A DNA stretch of 64,000 nucleotides from JAKACA01 sp963769255 (GCA_963769255.1 CAVYKV010000001.1:1984001-2048000), one strand, 5' to 3'. Positions 55,798 to 64,000 are shown, counted from the first letter of the stretch. Program-made: numbers and translations. Notes: generated by a model not told the origin, from the letters alone.

Positions 55798-55827
55798 CTC
55801 GTCCGACGCGTCGCGCGACGCCAACGC

Positions 55828-55856
55828 ACGGGGATCGCAGAAGGCCGCCTCCCCGT
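55828..55856 (-). promoter_or_regulatory. Second hairpin in the subtilase leader
   Basis: ACGGGGA and TCCCCGT pair over 7 bp with a 15-nt loop, within the approximately 125-nt untranslated leader. Confidence 0.45.
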
Positions 55857-55886
55857 CTCTCGCTGGCCTATGTGGACTTCGGAGTC

Positions 55887-55916
55887 ACTGTACGAGGCGG
55901 GTCGCGCTCCGGTCAA
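55887..55916 (-). promoter_or_regulatory. Sigma-70-like promoter of subtilase gene
   Basis: TTGACC (complement of 55911-55916), an 18-nt spacer, TACAGT (complement of 55887-55892). It predicts a leader of about 125 nt before ATG 55755. Confidence 0.7.
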
Positions 55917-55959
55917 CGGCGTTTTCTCAGTTTCCCGGAAGTGGCTCCCTCGAGCGACC

Positions 55960-56598
55960 TCAGGAGCGCCCGGCCTCCAAGCGACGCTGCAGGTGCCGCG
56001 CGGCGGCTCGATCGCCCGGGCCGTCGCGCTCCACGAGGTGCTCGGCCACGGCGAGGCGGTGCTCGACGTCGACGTTGCCGCCGTACTTGAACTTGGCGCG
56101 CACCTCGCGGACGGTGATTCGGAGCCCCCGGATCGTGCGCAGCTTGGCGCCGTGCTCGATCGGATCGACCTGCCCTTCGTCGAGGGGCAGGGCGGCCAGC
56201 TGTTGGCGGAGGATGTGCGCCGTTTCCTCCGGGTCGTCGACGACTTCGACGGTGCCCTGCAGCTGAGCGGCGGCGTAGTACGTCGTCGGGATCCCGTAGG
56301 CCGGGTCCTCGTCGCCGATGGCCTTCCAGGACGCCGGGATGAACGCCCAGTCGCCGGCCACGCTCATCACGACGTGCGGGTTTTCCTCGAGCGCCTCCCA
56401 TATGGGGTTGGGGCGGGCGAGGTGCATGAGGACGAGATCCTCGCCGCCCTCCCCCACCGTGAGGGCGAATTGTGTGGGCAGGACGACCGGGTAGTCCCGC
56501 CCCCGCCCGGCCGCCACGAGATGCCCGAAGCCCTGGGCGCGGACGAAACGTCGCCATTCCTCGTCGTCGAGCGCGGCATCCCAACGGTGGATCAGCAC
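55960..56598 (-). CDS. FMN-binding PaiB-like protein
   Basis: 212 residues in the PNPOx-like split-barrel family, PaiB branch. ARPNPIWEALEENPHVVMSV and GIPTTYYAAAQLQGTVEVVD are typical, as is the C-terminal LRITVREVRAKFKYGGNVD. It may be an FMN-dependent enzyme or regulator. Start GTG 56598 with GGGGGC upstream. Confidence 0.82.
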   Translation of the reverse strand: MLIHRWDAALDDEEWRRFVRAQGFGHLVAAGRGRDYPVVLPTQFALTVGEGGEDLVLMHLARPNPIWEALEENPHVVMSVAGDWAFIPASWKAIGDEDPAYGIPTTYYAAAQLQGTVEVVDDPEETAHILRQQLAALPLDEGQVDPIEHGAKLRTIRGLRITVREVRAKFKYGGNVDVEHRLAVAEHLVERDGPGDRAAARHLQRRLEAGRS

Positions 56599-56748
56599 GG
56601 AGCCCCCTTTCGGCGTCCGGGTGACGATAGTTCGAGCGCCGGTCTCCCGGCGCCGGTGCGTGGCAATCTACAGGCCGGAGTCGCCCGGACCCGGCCGGCA
56701 GGCAGGCTCGGTACTCCCGACTGCCCGCCCGCTGCGGTATGAAGGACC

Positions 56749-57099
56749 GTGCCCCTCCCGCCCGACGGCCGGCCCGCCCCACCCCGAGCGCGGGGACAGG
56801 AGGGAGCCTTCACGAAGGCCGTGCGCGCCGTCATCGCATCGCTGGGCGCCGGGGACGTCCTCACTTATGGCGAGGTGGCCCGCGAAGCCGGCTACGAGGG
56901 GGCGGCCCGCGCCGTGGGCACGCTGCTGGCCCGCGACGGGGACGACCTTCCCTGGTGGCGGATCGTGACCTCGACGGGTCGCCTCGTGCCGGGACACGAG
57001 GCGGAGCACGGGCGTCGCCTGCGTGCCGAGGGCGTCGAGGTGAGCGGGCGGCCGCCCCGAGTCCGCATGGGGCGGCTGAGACGACGTCGGGTGCCCTGA
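56749..57099 (+). CDS. Alkyltransferase-like protein (ATL, MGMT fold)
   Basis: 116 residues. AFTKAVRAVIASLGAGDVLT, YGEVAREAGYEGAARAVGTL and LPWWRIVTSTGRLVPGH match the C-terminal domain of O6-alkylguanine-DNA alkyltransferase, but PWWR replaces the PCHR motif, so the acceptor Cys is absent. ATL proteins bind alkylated guanine and hand lesions to nucleotide excision repair. GTG start; convergent with the SGNH gene (2-bp gap). Confidence 0.87.
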   Translation: MPLPPDGRPAPPRARGQEGAFTKAVRAVIASLGAGDVLTYGEVAREAGYEGAARAVGTLLARDGDDLPWWRIVTSTGRLVPGHEAEHGRRLRAEGVEVSGRPPRVRMGRLRRRRVP

Positions 57100-57101
57100 A
57101 G

Positions 57102-58443
57102 CTACGCCGAGGACGTCGTGGTCGAGTGGTGGGCCGGCACCGAATGGTGGGCCGGCTTCGCAGGGTGGACCTTCACCGGGAGGCCTAGGAGGCGGTCCAC
57201 GATGGGAGCGAGGGCGTCGGCCAGCACCTCGCTGCCGAAGATGTTGAGGTGGATGCCGTCGAGGCGGACGGGCGTGAGCACGCCGTTGATCCGCAAGCTG
57301 GCGGCGTACCCGCCCTGCGGGGTGTTGAGCACGGTGCCCGGGTTGTAGAACTCCACGCCGGCGTGCCCGGCGGCCTCGGCGGCGTAGATGCGGTCGATCA
57401 CCTGCATGGCGGCGTTCAGCTCGGGATCCTGCATGGCGGGCTCGCCGACCCAGAGCACCTTGCAGCCCTCCCGCACGAGGGAGGCCATCGTGGTGCCGAC
57501 CGCGCCGCCGTAGGCCCGGTCCCAGAGGCGGGATCCGACGGCGCGGTAGGCGCCGTCGACGAGGAACTCCTGGTCGTCGTTGGCGCTCCCCATCCAGATG
57601 ACGAGCTTCGGGCGACGGGCCGCCACCACGGCGAGGAGGTGCCGGGACCAGTCGAAGAAGTCGGATCGCACGAGGCCTGTTCCGACCTGGTACTCGGCGA
57701 GGGTACGGGTCGTCGATGAGTTCTCGTGGAAGGCCCACCAGGCCCACTCTGGCCCGGCCGCCGTCGAGTCCCCCGCGAAGTAGACGGGCGGGCCGGCCGG
57801 ACCTGCCGGGGCCAGGCCGATGGGACCGCGGTGCAGCCGGTGGGCGAGGACGTCGTGCCCGAGGGCCACGAGCTGGGACGTGTTCAGCGAACTGAAGTCG
57901 CCCGGAGACTGCCAGAGGAGCCAGAACGAGGTCGTGCCCTGTGTGAAGTAGAGATAGCGGTTGTTGGCGATGATGGCGTGAGCGCCGAGGCCTCGAACGT
58001 TCACGAGCGTGTCGACGTACTGCGTGGCGGCATCGAACGACGTACGGGGCTCGACGGCAAGGGCGAGGAAGGAGTTGGCACCCACGAGCCACTGGCAATA
58101 CGGGTAGGTCGGCGTCGCCTGCCCGACGGGGCCCCCGAATTCCCGCCGGATTCTGGGACCGGCTGAGGAGGTCGCAGGCAAGGCGGGTGGCCCGGTTGCC
58201 GAGGGAGCCGTCGTCGAGACGGGCAGCATGGTGGCGCCGGCGGGCGATCGTCGAGGTGGGCAGGGTCGGCGGCGTTGTGAGGCGGGAGGCCGGGGAGGAC
58301 GTCGTGCAGGAGGAGCCGGCCGCACCGGCACGGCAGCCCCTCGCCGTCGCCCCCCGACCGGAGGAGACGGCGATGGCCGCCCCGGCGATGGCAAGCAGGA
58401 CGGCCACGGCCACGACGAGCGCGACGAGACGCGGACGGCCCAT
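57102..58443 (-). pseudogene. SGNH/GDSL-type hydrolase with frameshift after the signal anchor
   Basis: The first frame, from ATG 58443, gives a clear signal anchor (RLVALVVAVAVLLAIAGAA) and a Thr/Pro linker (RLTTPPTLPTST). The hydrolase domain is in a second frame from about 58245 to 57102: PVYFAGDSTAAGPEWAWW (block I Ser), VIWMGSANDDQEF (block III Asn) and LDGIHLNIFGSEVLADAL (block V Asp/His), DUF459-like. Dropping one base near 58248 joins them as PTSTSPAGATMLPV. A cytoplasmic product from ATG 58229 (375 residues) is the alternative. Confidence 0.7.
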
Positions 58444-58491
58444 GAAGAGAAGACGCTGGGGCAGGCGTCCTTCTTGCAGGCCGATGGCGCC

Positions 58492-59090
58492 TTACGCCTC
58501 GAGGATGGCGAGGACGTCCCCGAGGCGCACGCGGCCGCCCGACACGACGCGACAGTTCACCCCGCGCAGTCGCAGCTCCCGCCCGACGGGCGAGTTGACG
58601 AAGCGGAAGGCCTCCTCCCCGAACCGCCGCACGAACTTGGCGCAGCCCGTGTGCGGCTTGACGGAGATCTCGAGCACGGCGCTGCCGAGACGAACGCGTG
58701 TGCCGGCGGGCAGGCTGGACACGCTGAGGTCGACGTCGACGTAGATTCTGGTCGCCGGCGAGTGCCCAACGGCCCCGGTCGCCCCCGCACAGCACGTCAG
58801 CCACACGAGCGCTCATGAGGGTCACCTGAGCCTGCGGGTTGGCGGAGCCGTCCGGGGTGCTACGGCTCCCACGGCGGCGCCAGTTGTCGCCGACGACGCC
58901 TTCGAGCGGATCGATCGTCAGCTCGGGGGGCGTCTCGCGCTCGTCGGTGTCGGGCCGCCGCACGAGCAGCTCGACGCGGCCGGTGCCGCACGGAGCGCCA
59001 CGGATATGGCCGAGCCCAGCCTCGAGCTCGGCGAGGGTGACGTGTTCGGTCCGGTGGTCGGTGTGGATCGTGCGATCGATGCGACATCAT
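58492..59090 (-). pseudogene. MOSC-domain protein, frameshifted
   Basis: One frame gives TEHVTLAELEAGLGHIRGAP, VVGDNWRRRGSRSTPDGSAN and RWALAGDQ; the next gives YVDVDLSVSSLPAGTRVRLG and PHTGCAKFVRRFGEEAFRFV (with the MOSC Cys). Removing one base of the pair at 58746-58747 joins them as GDQIYVDVD. The first frame also lacks a start codon after its upstream stop at 59087-59089; a second one-base indel near 59066-59075 would connect it to ATG 59087 or 59090. MOSC proteins use a conserved Cys in molybdenum-cofactor-linked sulfur transfer. Confidence 0.75.
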
Positions 59091-59215
59091 GCCCGACGCC
59101 GGTGATCCCTCGAACAGCAGCGGCCCGCCGGCGAACCCTCGCCGCCCTGGTGCCGCCCTAGCTGCCGGCCCCGGCGTGAACTAGACAAAGGGCAGCCTCG
59201 AGGAAAGAAGGCGCC

Positions 59216-60232
59216 ATGACCACGATCGAGCCGGCCCTCCGCTACCCGGACATCAGTGCCCAGGCGTTCGCCCACCCGGCCGATCGAGCGGCGTCGGCCG
59301 CCATCCACGCCGTGCCCATGCTGGACAAGGTCATCAAGAAGCTGTCGGAGTTCCAGTACGAGAACCATCTCCGCCAGATGCTCCTCGGCAACGCCGTCCG
59401 GCTCGGGGAGGATCAGGTCCCCTCCGCCTGGGCCATCCAACGGCAGTGCGCCTACACCCTCGACGTCGAACGCTGCCCGACGCTGTACGTCACGCAGGAA
59501 CCGGTGGGCCAGGCCGTCACGATCGGGACGCACGAGCCCGTGACGCTCGTGATGTCCGGCCTCATCTCCAGTTTCGAGGAGAACGAGCTGCGCTCCGTCC
59601 TCGCCCACGAGATGGGCCACGTCCTCGCCGACCACGTCGGCCTCACCACGACGCTGCAGCTCACCCGGCGTATCCTCACGACGGTCTTCCGGGGCCAGTT
59701 CCTCGCCAGCCTGCCGTTGCTCGCCCTCTACTACGCCCTCCTCGAATGGGCCCGCATGGCGGAGCTGACGGCCGACCGGGCGTCCGCCCTCGTCACGGGC
59801 GACCCTCTCATCCCCTGCCGCACCCTCATGCGGATCGCCGGCGGGCCCGTGAAGGATCTCAACCTGGACGCCTTCATCCGGCAGGCCACCGAGTACCAGG
59901 AGGAGCCGAGCCCGTTCTCGCGCTACAAGCGGTTCTGGTCGGAGGTACGGGTCACCCATCCCATCCCGGTGCGTCGCGTGAAGGAGCTCATCGGTTGGGT
60001 CTCCTCCGGCGAGTTCGACCGCATCCGGTCCGGCGCCTACATCCGCCGCGGGCAGGAACCACCTCCCTCGGCGGAGTTCGAGGCGGCGTTCGCCCATTAC
60101 CGGCAGCGTTTCTCGTCCATCGTCGAGCACGTCGGCAGTGGCGTGACGACGGTGTTCGACAAGGTGCAGGGCTGGCTCGACACCCGGGGCGGCAACGTCG
60201 ACGGCGACGACGACCTCGGTCCTGACGAGTAA
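59216..60232 (+). CDS. M48-family zinc metallopeptidase
   Basis: 338 residues. The zinc motif HEMGH lies in LRSVLAHEMGHVLADH near residue 138 and the third ligand in MAELTADRASALV. Hydrophobic segments around TTTLQLTRRILTTVF and FLASLPLLALYYALLEW suggest membrane association in the HtpX/Ste24 style. AGAAGG precedes ATG 59216. Followed by an SDR gene after 3 nt. Confidence 0.9.
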   Translation: MTTIEPALRYPDISAQAFAHPADRAASAAIHAVPMLDKVIKKLSEFQYENHLRQMLLGNAVRLGEDQVPSAWAIQRQCAYTLDVERCPTLYVTQEPVGQAVTIGTHEPVTLVMSGLISSFEENELRSVLAHEMGHVLADHVGLTTTLQLTRRILTTVFRGQFLASLPLLALYYALLEWARMAELTADRASALVTGDPLIPCRTLMRIAGGPVKDLNLDAFIRQATEYQEEPSPFSRYKRFWSEVRVTHPIPVRRVKELIGWVSSGEFDRIRSGAYIRRGQEPPPSAEFEAAFAHYRQRFSSIVEHVGSGVTTVFDKVQGWLDTRGGNVDGDDDLGPDE

Positions 60233-60235
60233 GCC

Positions 60236-61000
60236 ATGACTGAGACCGGCAGTGGTCCGCCACGGGGCACGGCCGTCGTGACGGGCGCCTCGAGCGGGAT
60301 CGGGGCCGCCACCGCCCGCGCCCTGGCCGCCGCCGGCTACGCGCTCGTCCTCGGCGCCCGCCGTCTGGATCTCCTGCGGGCGCTCGTCGACGAGATCGGG
60401 CCTGCCGCCCGCTACGCGGAGCTCGACGTCACCTCGCCCGGCTCAGTGGAGCAATTCTGCGCCGGCGTGGACGACTGTCGTCTCCTCGTCAACAACGCCG
60501 GCGGCGCCCTCGGCCTCGAGCCGATCGCCGAGGCGGACGAATCCAAGTGGCAGCAGATGTACGACGCCAATGTCCTCGGCACCCTCCGCATGACGAAGGC
60601 GCTCCTGCCCCGGCTCATCGCCTCGGGGGACGGGCACGTCGTCAACCTCGGCTCCGTGGCGGCGTTCGAACCCTACGTGGGCGGATCCGGCTACAACGCC
60701 GCCAAGGCTGCCGTACGCGCCTTCAGCGACGTCCTGCGAATGGAGCTGCTCGGCCAGCCGGTGCGCGTGAGCGAGATCGACCCGGGCATGGTGCTGACGG
60801 ACTTCTCCCTCGTCCGCTTCGACGGCGACACCGAGCGGGCGGACGCCGTCTACCGGGGGACGACGCCGCTGACGGCCGAGGACATCGCCGAGTGCATCGT
60901 CTTCGTCGTCACGCGCCCGAGCCACGTGGACATCGACCAGCTCGTCATCCGTCCCCGCGACCAGGCACGCGTCCACCTCGTGCACCGGTCGCCCGGCTGA
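60236..61000 (+). CDS. Short-chain dehydrogenase/reductase (YdfG-like)
   Basis: 254 residues, classical SDR. NAD(P) motif TGASSGIGAATARALA, acidic/basic selector region GARRLDLLRALV (favours NADPH), NNAGGALG, catalytic Ser in VNLGSVAAFEPY, and YNAAK. The closest well-known relatives act on 3-hydroxy acids such as serine and allo-threonine. It starts 3 nt after the M48 stop. Confidence 0.92.
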   Translation: MTETGSGPPRGTAVVTGASSGIGAATARALAAAGYALVLGARRLDLLRALVDEIGPAARYAELDVTSPGSVEQFCAGVDDCRLLVNNAGGALGLEPIAEADESKWQQMYDANVLGTLRMTKALLPRLIASGDGHVVNLGSVAAFEPYVGGSGYNAAKAAVRAFSDVLRMELLGQPVRVSEIDPGMVLTDFSLVRFDGDTERADAVYRGTTPLTAEDIAECIVFVVTRPSHVDIDQLVIRPRDQARVHLVHRSPG

Positions 61001-61002
61001 GC

Positions 61003-61016
61003 CCGGCCCGGGCCGG
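61003..61016. terminator. GC-rich palindrome between convergent SDR and ligC
   Basis: CCGGCCCGGGCCGG, a perfect 14-bp palindrome filling the 16-bp gap between the two stop codons. It could end transcription in both directions. Confidence 0.4.
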
Positions 61017-62081
61017 CTAGCCCAGCCCGGGCACGATGTCGTCGAGGTCGAACGTGACGGGCTGGTCCAGCTGCTCGTAGGTGCAGGACTCGGGGTCGCG
61101 CTCGGGCCGCCAGCGGGAGAACTGCGCCGTGTGGCGGAAGCGATTGCCCTCCATGTGGTCGTAGCGGACCTCGACGACCCGCTCCGGCCGCAGTGGCGTG
61201 AAGGAGAGGTCCTTCCCGGCGTTCCAGCGCGACCCCTCCCCCGAGCGGGGCGTACGGGTCGTCTCGGCCCCCTCGGCCCAGTTCCAGGGGTGCCCCTCGA
61301 AGCCCGTCACGAGTGGCTGCAACTCCCCGAAAAGGCGCCGCCGCTCCTCCAGGGGGAAGGCCCCGATGACGCCGACGGAGACGAGCGTGCCGGCGTCGTC
61401 GTAGAGGCCGAGGAGGAGGGAGCCGATCGCCTCGGCGCCGGACTTGTGCTCGCGAAAGCCCGCCACGACACAGTCGGCCGTCCGCTCGTGCTTGATCTTG
61501 AACATGACGCGCTTGTCCGGCTGGTAGGTGCCGCCGAGCGGCTTGGCGACGATGCCGTCGAGCCCGGCCCCCTCGAACTCCGAGAACCACCGCAGGGCGA
61601 GCGGGCGTTCCGTCGTGGCGGGTGTGACGTGCACGGGGGGCCGGCAGCCGGCGAGCGCCTCGGTGAGGGCGCGCCGGCGTTCCCGGAAGGGCGCCGCCAT
61701 GAAGTCGCCGTCACCGAGGGCGAGCAGGTCGAAGGCGACGAAGGAGGCGGGCGTCTCGGCGGCGAGGAGGTTCACGCGGGAGGCGGCGGGGTGGATCCGC
61801 TGCTGCAGGGCCTCGAAGTCGAGCCCGCCGGGCGTGGCGATGACGATCTCGCCGTCGACGACGCAGCGCTCGGGCAGCTCACGTCGGAAGGCGGCGACGA
61901 GCTCGGGGAAGTAGCGCGTCATGGGCCGCTCGTTGCGGCTCCCGATCTCGACCTCCTCCCCGTCCCGGAAGATGATGGCCCGGAAGCCGTCCCACTTCGG
62001 CTCGAAGGAGCCTTCGGCGGGGATCTCGGGCACGGACTTGGCGAGCATGGGCGCCACGGGTGGCATCACGGGGAGCTGCAT
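61017..62081 (-). CDS. ligC: ATP-dependent DNA ligase LigC
   Basis: 354 residues. The nucleotidyltransferase motif with the AMP-lysine is FEPKWDGFRAI; other ligase motifs are SRNERPMTRYFPELV, CVVDGEIVIA, GLDGIVAKPL and FKIKHERTADCVVAG, followed by the OB domain. The N-terminus QLPVMPPVAPMLAKSVPEI matches mycobacterial LigC and supports ATG 62081 (GTG 62096 is an alternative). With the separate primase-polymerase at 3.8 kb it could form a short-gap excision repair pair. Confidence 0.93.
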   Translation of the reverse strand: MQLPVMPPVAPMLAKSVPEIPAEGSFEPKWDGFRAIIFRDGEEVEIGSRNERPMTRYFPELVAAFRRELPERCVVDGEIVIATPGGLDFEALQQRIHPAASRVNLLAAETPASFVAFDLLALGDGDFMAAPFRERRRALTEALAGCRPPVHVTPATTERPLALRWFSEFEGAGLDGIVAKPLGGTYQPDKRVMFKIKHERTADCVVAGFREHKSGAEAIGSLLLGLYDDAGTLVSVGVIGAFPLEERRRLFGELQPLVTGFEGHPWNWAEGAETTRTPRSGEGSRWNAGKDLSFTPLRPERVVEVRYDHMEGNRFRHTAQFSRWRPERDPESCTYEQLDQPVTFDLDDIVPGLG

Positions 62082-62106
62082 GCGGCCATTCTTCACCCGC
62101 CGGGCC

Positions 62107-62457
62107 TCAACCCCCCGGTTGCTCGGCGGCGGCGAGGTGAGCGCCGGCGATGCGCCTCGACGTGCGCCACTCGACGTAGAAGGCGAGGAAGGGGAGGAAG
62201 CCGGCACAGACGACGGCGACGAGCTGGCCGGCGCTGAAGCGGGCGCGCCGGGCGAGGTCGGCCGCCGTCACGAGGTAGACGATGTAGAGGAGCCCGTGCG
62301 CGACGGAGACGACGCTCGCCATCTCGGGCTCGTGCCCGATGTACTGCAGGGGCATGGCGACGCCGACGAGCACGAGGAGCATGATGCCGACGGCGACGGA
62401 CATGACCTGGTAACGACGCAGCGACCGCTGCAGGTCCGGTGGCAGCCGCTTCGTCAA
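62107..62457 (-). CDS. DUF3817 membrane protein
   Basis: 116 residues with three TM helices: VMSVAVGIMLLVLVGVAMPL, ASVVSVAHGLLYIVYLVTAA and SAGQLVAVVCAGFLPFLAFY, then EWRTSRR. This is the DUF3817 pattern found in many actinobacteria; function unknown. ATGA overlap with the upstream membrane gene. Confidence 0.85.
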   Translation of the reverse strand: MTKRLPPDLQRSLRRYQVMSVAVGIMLLVLVGVAMPLQYIGHEPEMASVVSVAHGLLYIVYLVTAADLARRARFSAGQLVAVVCAGFLPFLAFYVEWRTSRRIAGAHLAAAEQPGG

Positions 62458-62978
62458 CGCCTCCGCTGTCCCGTGCGCTCGCCGGCCGGGGCGTTCCCGC
62501 CGTCACCGACCGCGTCGCCGGCTGCTTCGCCCGTGTGGAGGCTGGCGAGGTAGCGGTTGTAGGCGGCGAGCTGCGGGTCCGCCTCGTCGTCGTAGGGGTT
62601 CCACCCGAGCTGGGCGGCGATGGCCGCCTCGCCGGCCGGCGTGTCTCCGGGGGCCACGACGCCGGCAGCGGCCAAGGGAGCCCCCTCGGCCGGACCGTTT
62701 GGCGGCGTGGTCAGGCCCCGTTGCCGCCCTGTCCCCGCCTCCGCTGCCGCTGCAGGGGGCGCGCTGCAGCGGGTGACCTCCTCGTGCACGAGCTTCCACC
62801 ACATCCAGGTGGCGTAGGCGGCGAAGAACGGCCATTCGAAGGTGTAGGCCCAGCTGAGGACGTTGCCGTGCACGGCGCGGCTGAGCTGCCAGAGCCCGAG
62901 GAGGAGGAACGACGGCACGACCACGACGAGGGCGACGTGCAACGTGATGGAGCGTGGCGTCCACCAACCGCTCTTCAT
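62454..62978 (-). CDS. Membrane protein with disordered tail, partner of DUF3817
   Basis: 174 residues. Two TM helices near the N-terminus (ITLHVALVVVVPSFLLLGLW; YTFEWPFFAAYATWMWWKLV) followed by a disordered Ala/Gly/Pro-rich segment and a C-terminal WNPYDDEADPQLAAYNRYLA motif. ATG 62978 follows a TAATTT box by 7 nt. It is coupled to DUF3817, so the two may form a complex; function unknown. Confidence 0.78.
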   Translation of the reverse strand: MKSGWWTPRSITLHVALVVVVPSFLLLGLWQLSRAVHGNVLSWAYTFEWPFFAAYATWMWWKLVHEEVTRCSAPPAAAAEAGTGRQRGLTTPPNGPAEGAPLAAAGVVAPGDTPAGEAAIAAQLGWNPYDDEADPQLAAYNRYLASLHTGEAAGDAVGDGGNAPAGERTGQRRR

Positions 62979-62985
62979 GGTCACC

Positions 62986-62991
62986 AAATTA
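62986..62991 (-). promoter_or_regulatory. -10 box for 62978 gene
   Basis: TAATTT (minus strand), 7 nt before ATG 62978. Confidence 0.55.
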
Positions 62992-63035
62992 GGGTCTGTC
63001 GCCACCCGGCTGTGCTCGCCCGGCGACTGCTCCGC

Positions 63036-64000
63036 TCAGGTGTCGCTCGGGCGTTGGTCGTAGGTGGCGATGAGGTGCCGGGCGGCCAGGGCCTCGTCGA
63101 CCCGCCCGACCGGCGTCGTGCGCGGGGCAGCTTTCGCCTCCGCTGCCGAGCCGGCGGCGCGAGCCTCCTCGGCCACCTCGGCGAGAGCCTGCGCCAGAGC
63201 GGCCACGGTCTGCGGGCTCTCCGTCTCCGTCGGCTCGATCATGAGGGCCTCGTGCACGATGAGGGGGAAGTACACCGTGGGAGCGTGGAAGCCCTTCTCG
63301 AGGAGGCGCTTGGCCACGTCGACGGCACGCAGCCCCGTCTCCTTCTCGATGCCCTCGGCCGAGAGCACGCACTCGTGCATGACCGGCCGATCGAAGGGCA
63401 CCTCGTAGACGTCCTTCAGGCGAGTGCGGATCCAGTTGGCGTTCAGCACGGCCGCCTCGGCGACGCGACGCAGCCCGTCGCCCCCGTTCAGGCGAAGGTA
63501 GGCCCAGGCCCTGAGGAGCACGAGGGCGTTGCCGTGCCAGGAGTGCACGCGCCCGATCGAATGGGACGGGGTCGACCAGCCGAAGGTGCCGTCGGAAAGC
63601 CGGGTCGGCTTTGGTCCGGGGAGGAACTCTGCCAGACGGTCGATCACGGCGACCGGCCCGGCGCCCGGGCCGCCGCCGCCGTGCGGTGTGGCGAAGGTCT
63701 TGTGGACGTTGAGGTGGACGATGTCGAAGCCCATGTCGCCGGGCCGCACGACACCGAGGATGGCGTTCAGGTTGGCGCCGTCGTAGTACATGAGGCCGCC
63801 AACCTCGTGCACGGCTTTCGTCACCTCGGCGATGTCCTCCTCGAAGAGCCCGAGGGTGTTGGGGTTCGTGAGCATCATGCCGGCCACGTCGGTGTCGAGC
63901 ATCTCGCGGAGGTGGTCGAGGTCGACGCCGCCGCGGGCGTTCGTCCCCACGGTGTCGACCTGGAAGCCGGACAGCATCACGGAGGCGGGGTTCGTGCCGT
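63036..64000 (-). CDS. gcvPB: Glycine dehydrogenase (P-protein) subunit 2, 5' end beyond window
   Basis: PLP-dependent glycine decarboxylase half of the glycine cleavage system. The visible 321 codons include GTNPASVMLSGF at the right edge, MYYDGANLNAILG, the PLP-lysine motif LNVHKTFATPHGGGGPGAGP and GWSTPSHSIGRVHSWHGNAL. The split two-subunit form (gcvPA/gcvPB) is implied by the C-terminus, which ends shortly after the alpha/beta domain. The start codon lies outside the window. Confidence 0.93.
   Translation of the reverse strand, partial: GTNPASVMLSGFQVDTVGTNARGGVDLDHLREMLDTDVAGMMLTNPNTLGLFEEDIAEVTKAVHEVGGLMYYDGANLNAILGVVRPGDMGFDIVHLNVHKTFATPHGGGGPGAGPVAVIDRLAEFLPGPKPTRLSDGTFGWSTPSHSIGRVHSWHGNALVLLRAWAYLRLNGGDGLRRVAEAAVLNANWIRTRLKDVYEVPFDRPVMHECVLSAEGIEKETGLRAVDVAKRLLEKGFHAPTVYFPLIVHEALMIEPTETESPQTVAALAQALAEVAEEARAAGSAAEAKAAPRTTPVGRVDEALAARHLIATYDQRPSDT

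Noticed and set aside
55756..55880. c-di-AMP (ydaO) riboswitch in the subtilase leader
   Set aside because: The leader is structured, but I could not match the conserved ydaO core by eye, so only a generic regulatory leader is claimed.

Overview
This 64 kb window is high-GC chromosomal DNA from an actinobacterium. The best evidence is a complete Pup-proteasome locus (arc, dop, pup, prcB, prcA, pafA) followed by tatB, tatC and a HelY-like helicase, together with DUF4193, DUF3817, GlgE/TreS and LigC families. The lineage looks like Acidimicrobiia or another deep-branching actinobacterial class; that is inferred from gene content, not shown by a marker gene. I found no rRNA, tRNA, CRISPR array, prophage or intact insertion sequence.

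Layout. 0-8.7 kb (minus strand): carbon metabolism, with treS (cut by the left edge) and glgE of the maltosyl-phosphate glucan pathway, a stand-alone LigD-type primase-polymerase, then pgl, tal and tkt of the pentose phosphate pathway. 8.7-10.6 kb: a membrane fatty-acid desaturase facing a TetR regulator across a perfect palindromic operator, with a thioesterase coupled to the regulator. 10.6-12.7 kb: three small membrane or basic proteins, trmI and a ferredoxin. 12.9-20.2 kb: the pupylation/proteasome locus. 20.2-26.8 kb: two tandem signal peptidases, TatB, TatC, the helicase and a double-domain ThyX-like protein. 27-31.9 kb: a DUF4193 protein, acetyltransferases, a tandem palindromic repeat array and a large disordered protein. 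32-44.1 kb: an MBL-rhodanese protein, an IlvX-like TPP enzyme with an FAD oxidase, fumarylacetoacetase, CorA, a 5'-3' exonuclease, YihY, rpiA, a frameshifted erm-like gene and a small operon of unknown function. 44.2-52.2 kb: accessory genes, including a broken secreted beta-propeller/TIG gene, a racemase, a carotenoid oxygenase, a CPBP protease and a lipoprotein. 52.2-59.1 kb: a 1171-residue secreted subtilase-like protein with a degenerate triad and a structured leader, a PaiB-like protein, an alkyltransferase-like protein, and frameshifted SGNH and MOSC genes. 59.2-64 kb: M48 peptidase, SDR, ligC, two small membrane proteins and gcvPB (cut by the right edge).

Two patterns run through the window. 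First, a TANNNT hexamer lies 6-9 nt upstream of the start codon of 22 genes, usually with no Shine-Dalgarno sequence. This implies pervasive leaderless transcription, and I used it to choose several starts. Second, four genes (erm-like, secreted TIG, SGNH, MOSC) are each split by at least one single-base indel. All are accessory, whereas the roughly 58 other genes read cleanly, which argues for real decay over random sequencing error.

Within operons, many junctions are 4-bp ATGA or GTGA overlaps, so translational coupling is common. The strongest leads are a two-hairpin element present as four tandem units at 29.7 kb and once at 44.2 kb, the ThyX-like fusion whose halves keep complementary parts of the ThyX signature, and the degenerate secreted subtilase behind an RBS-masking leader.
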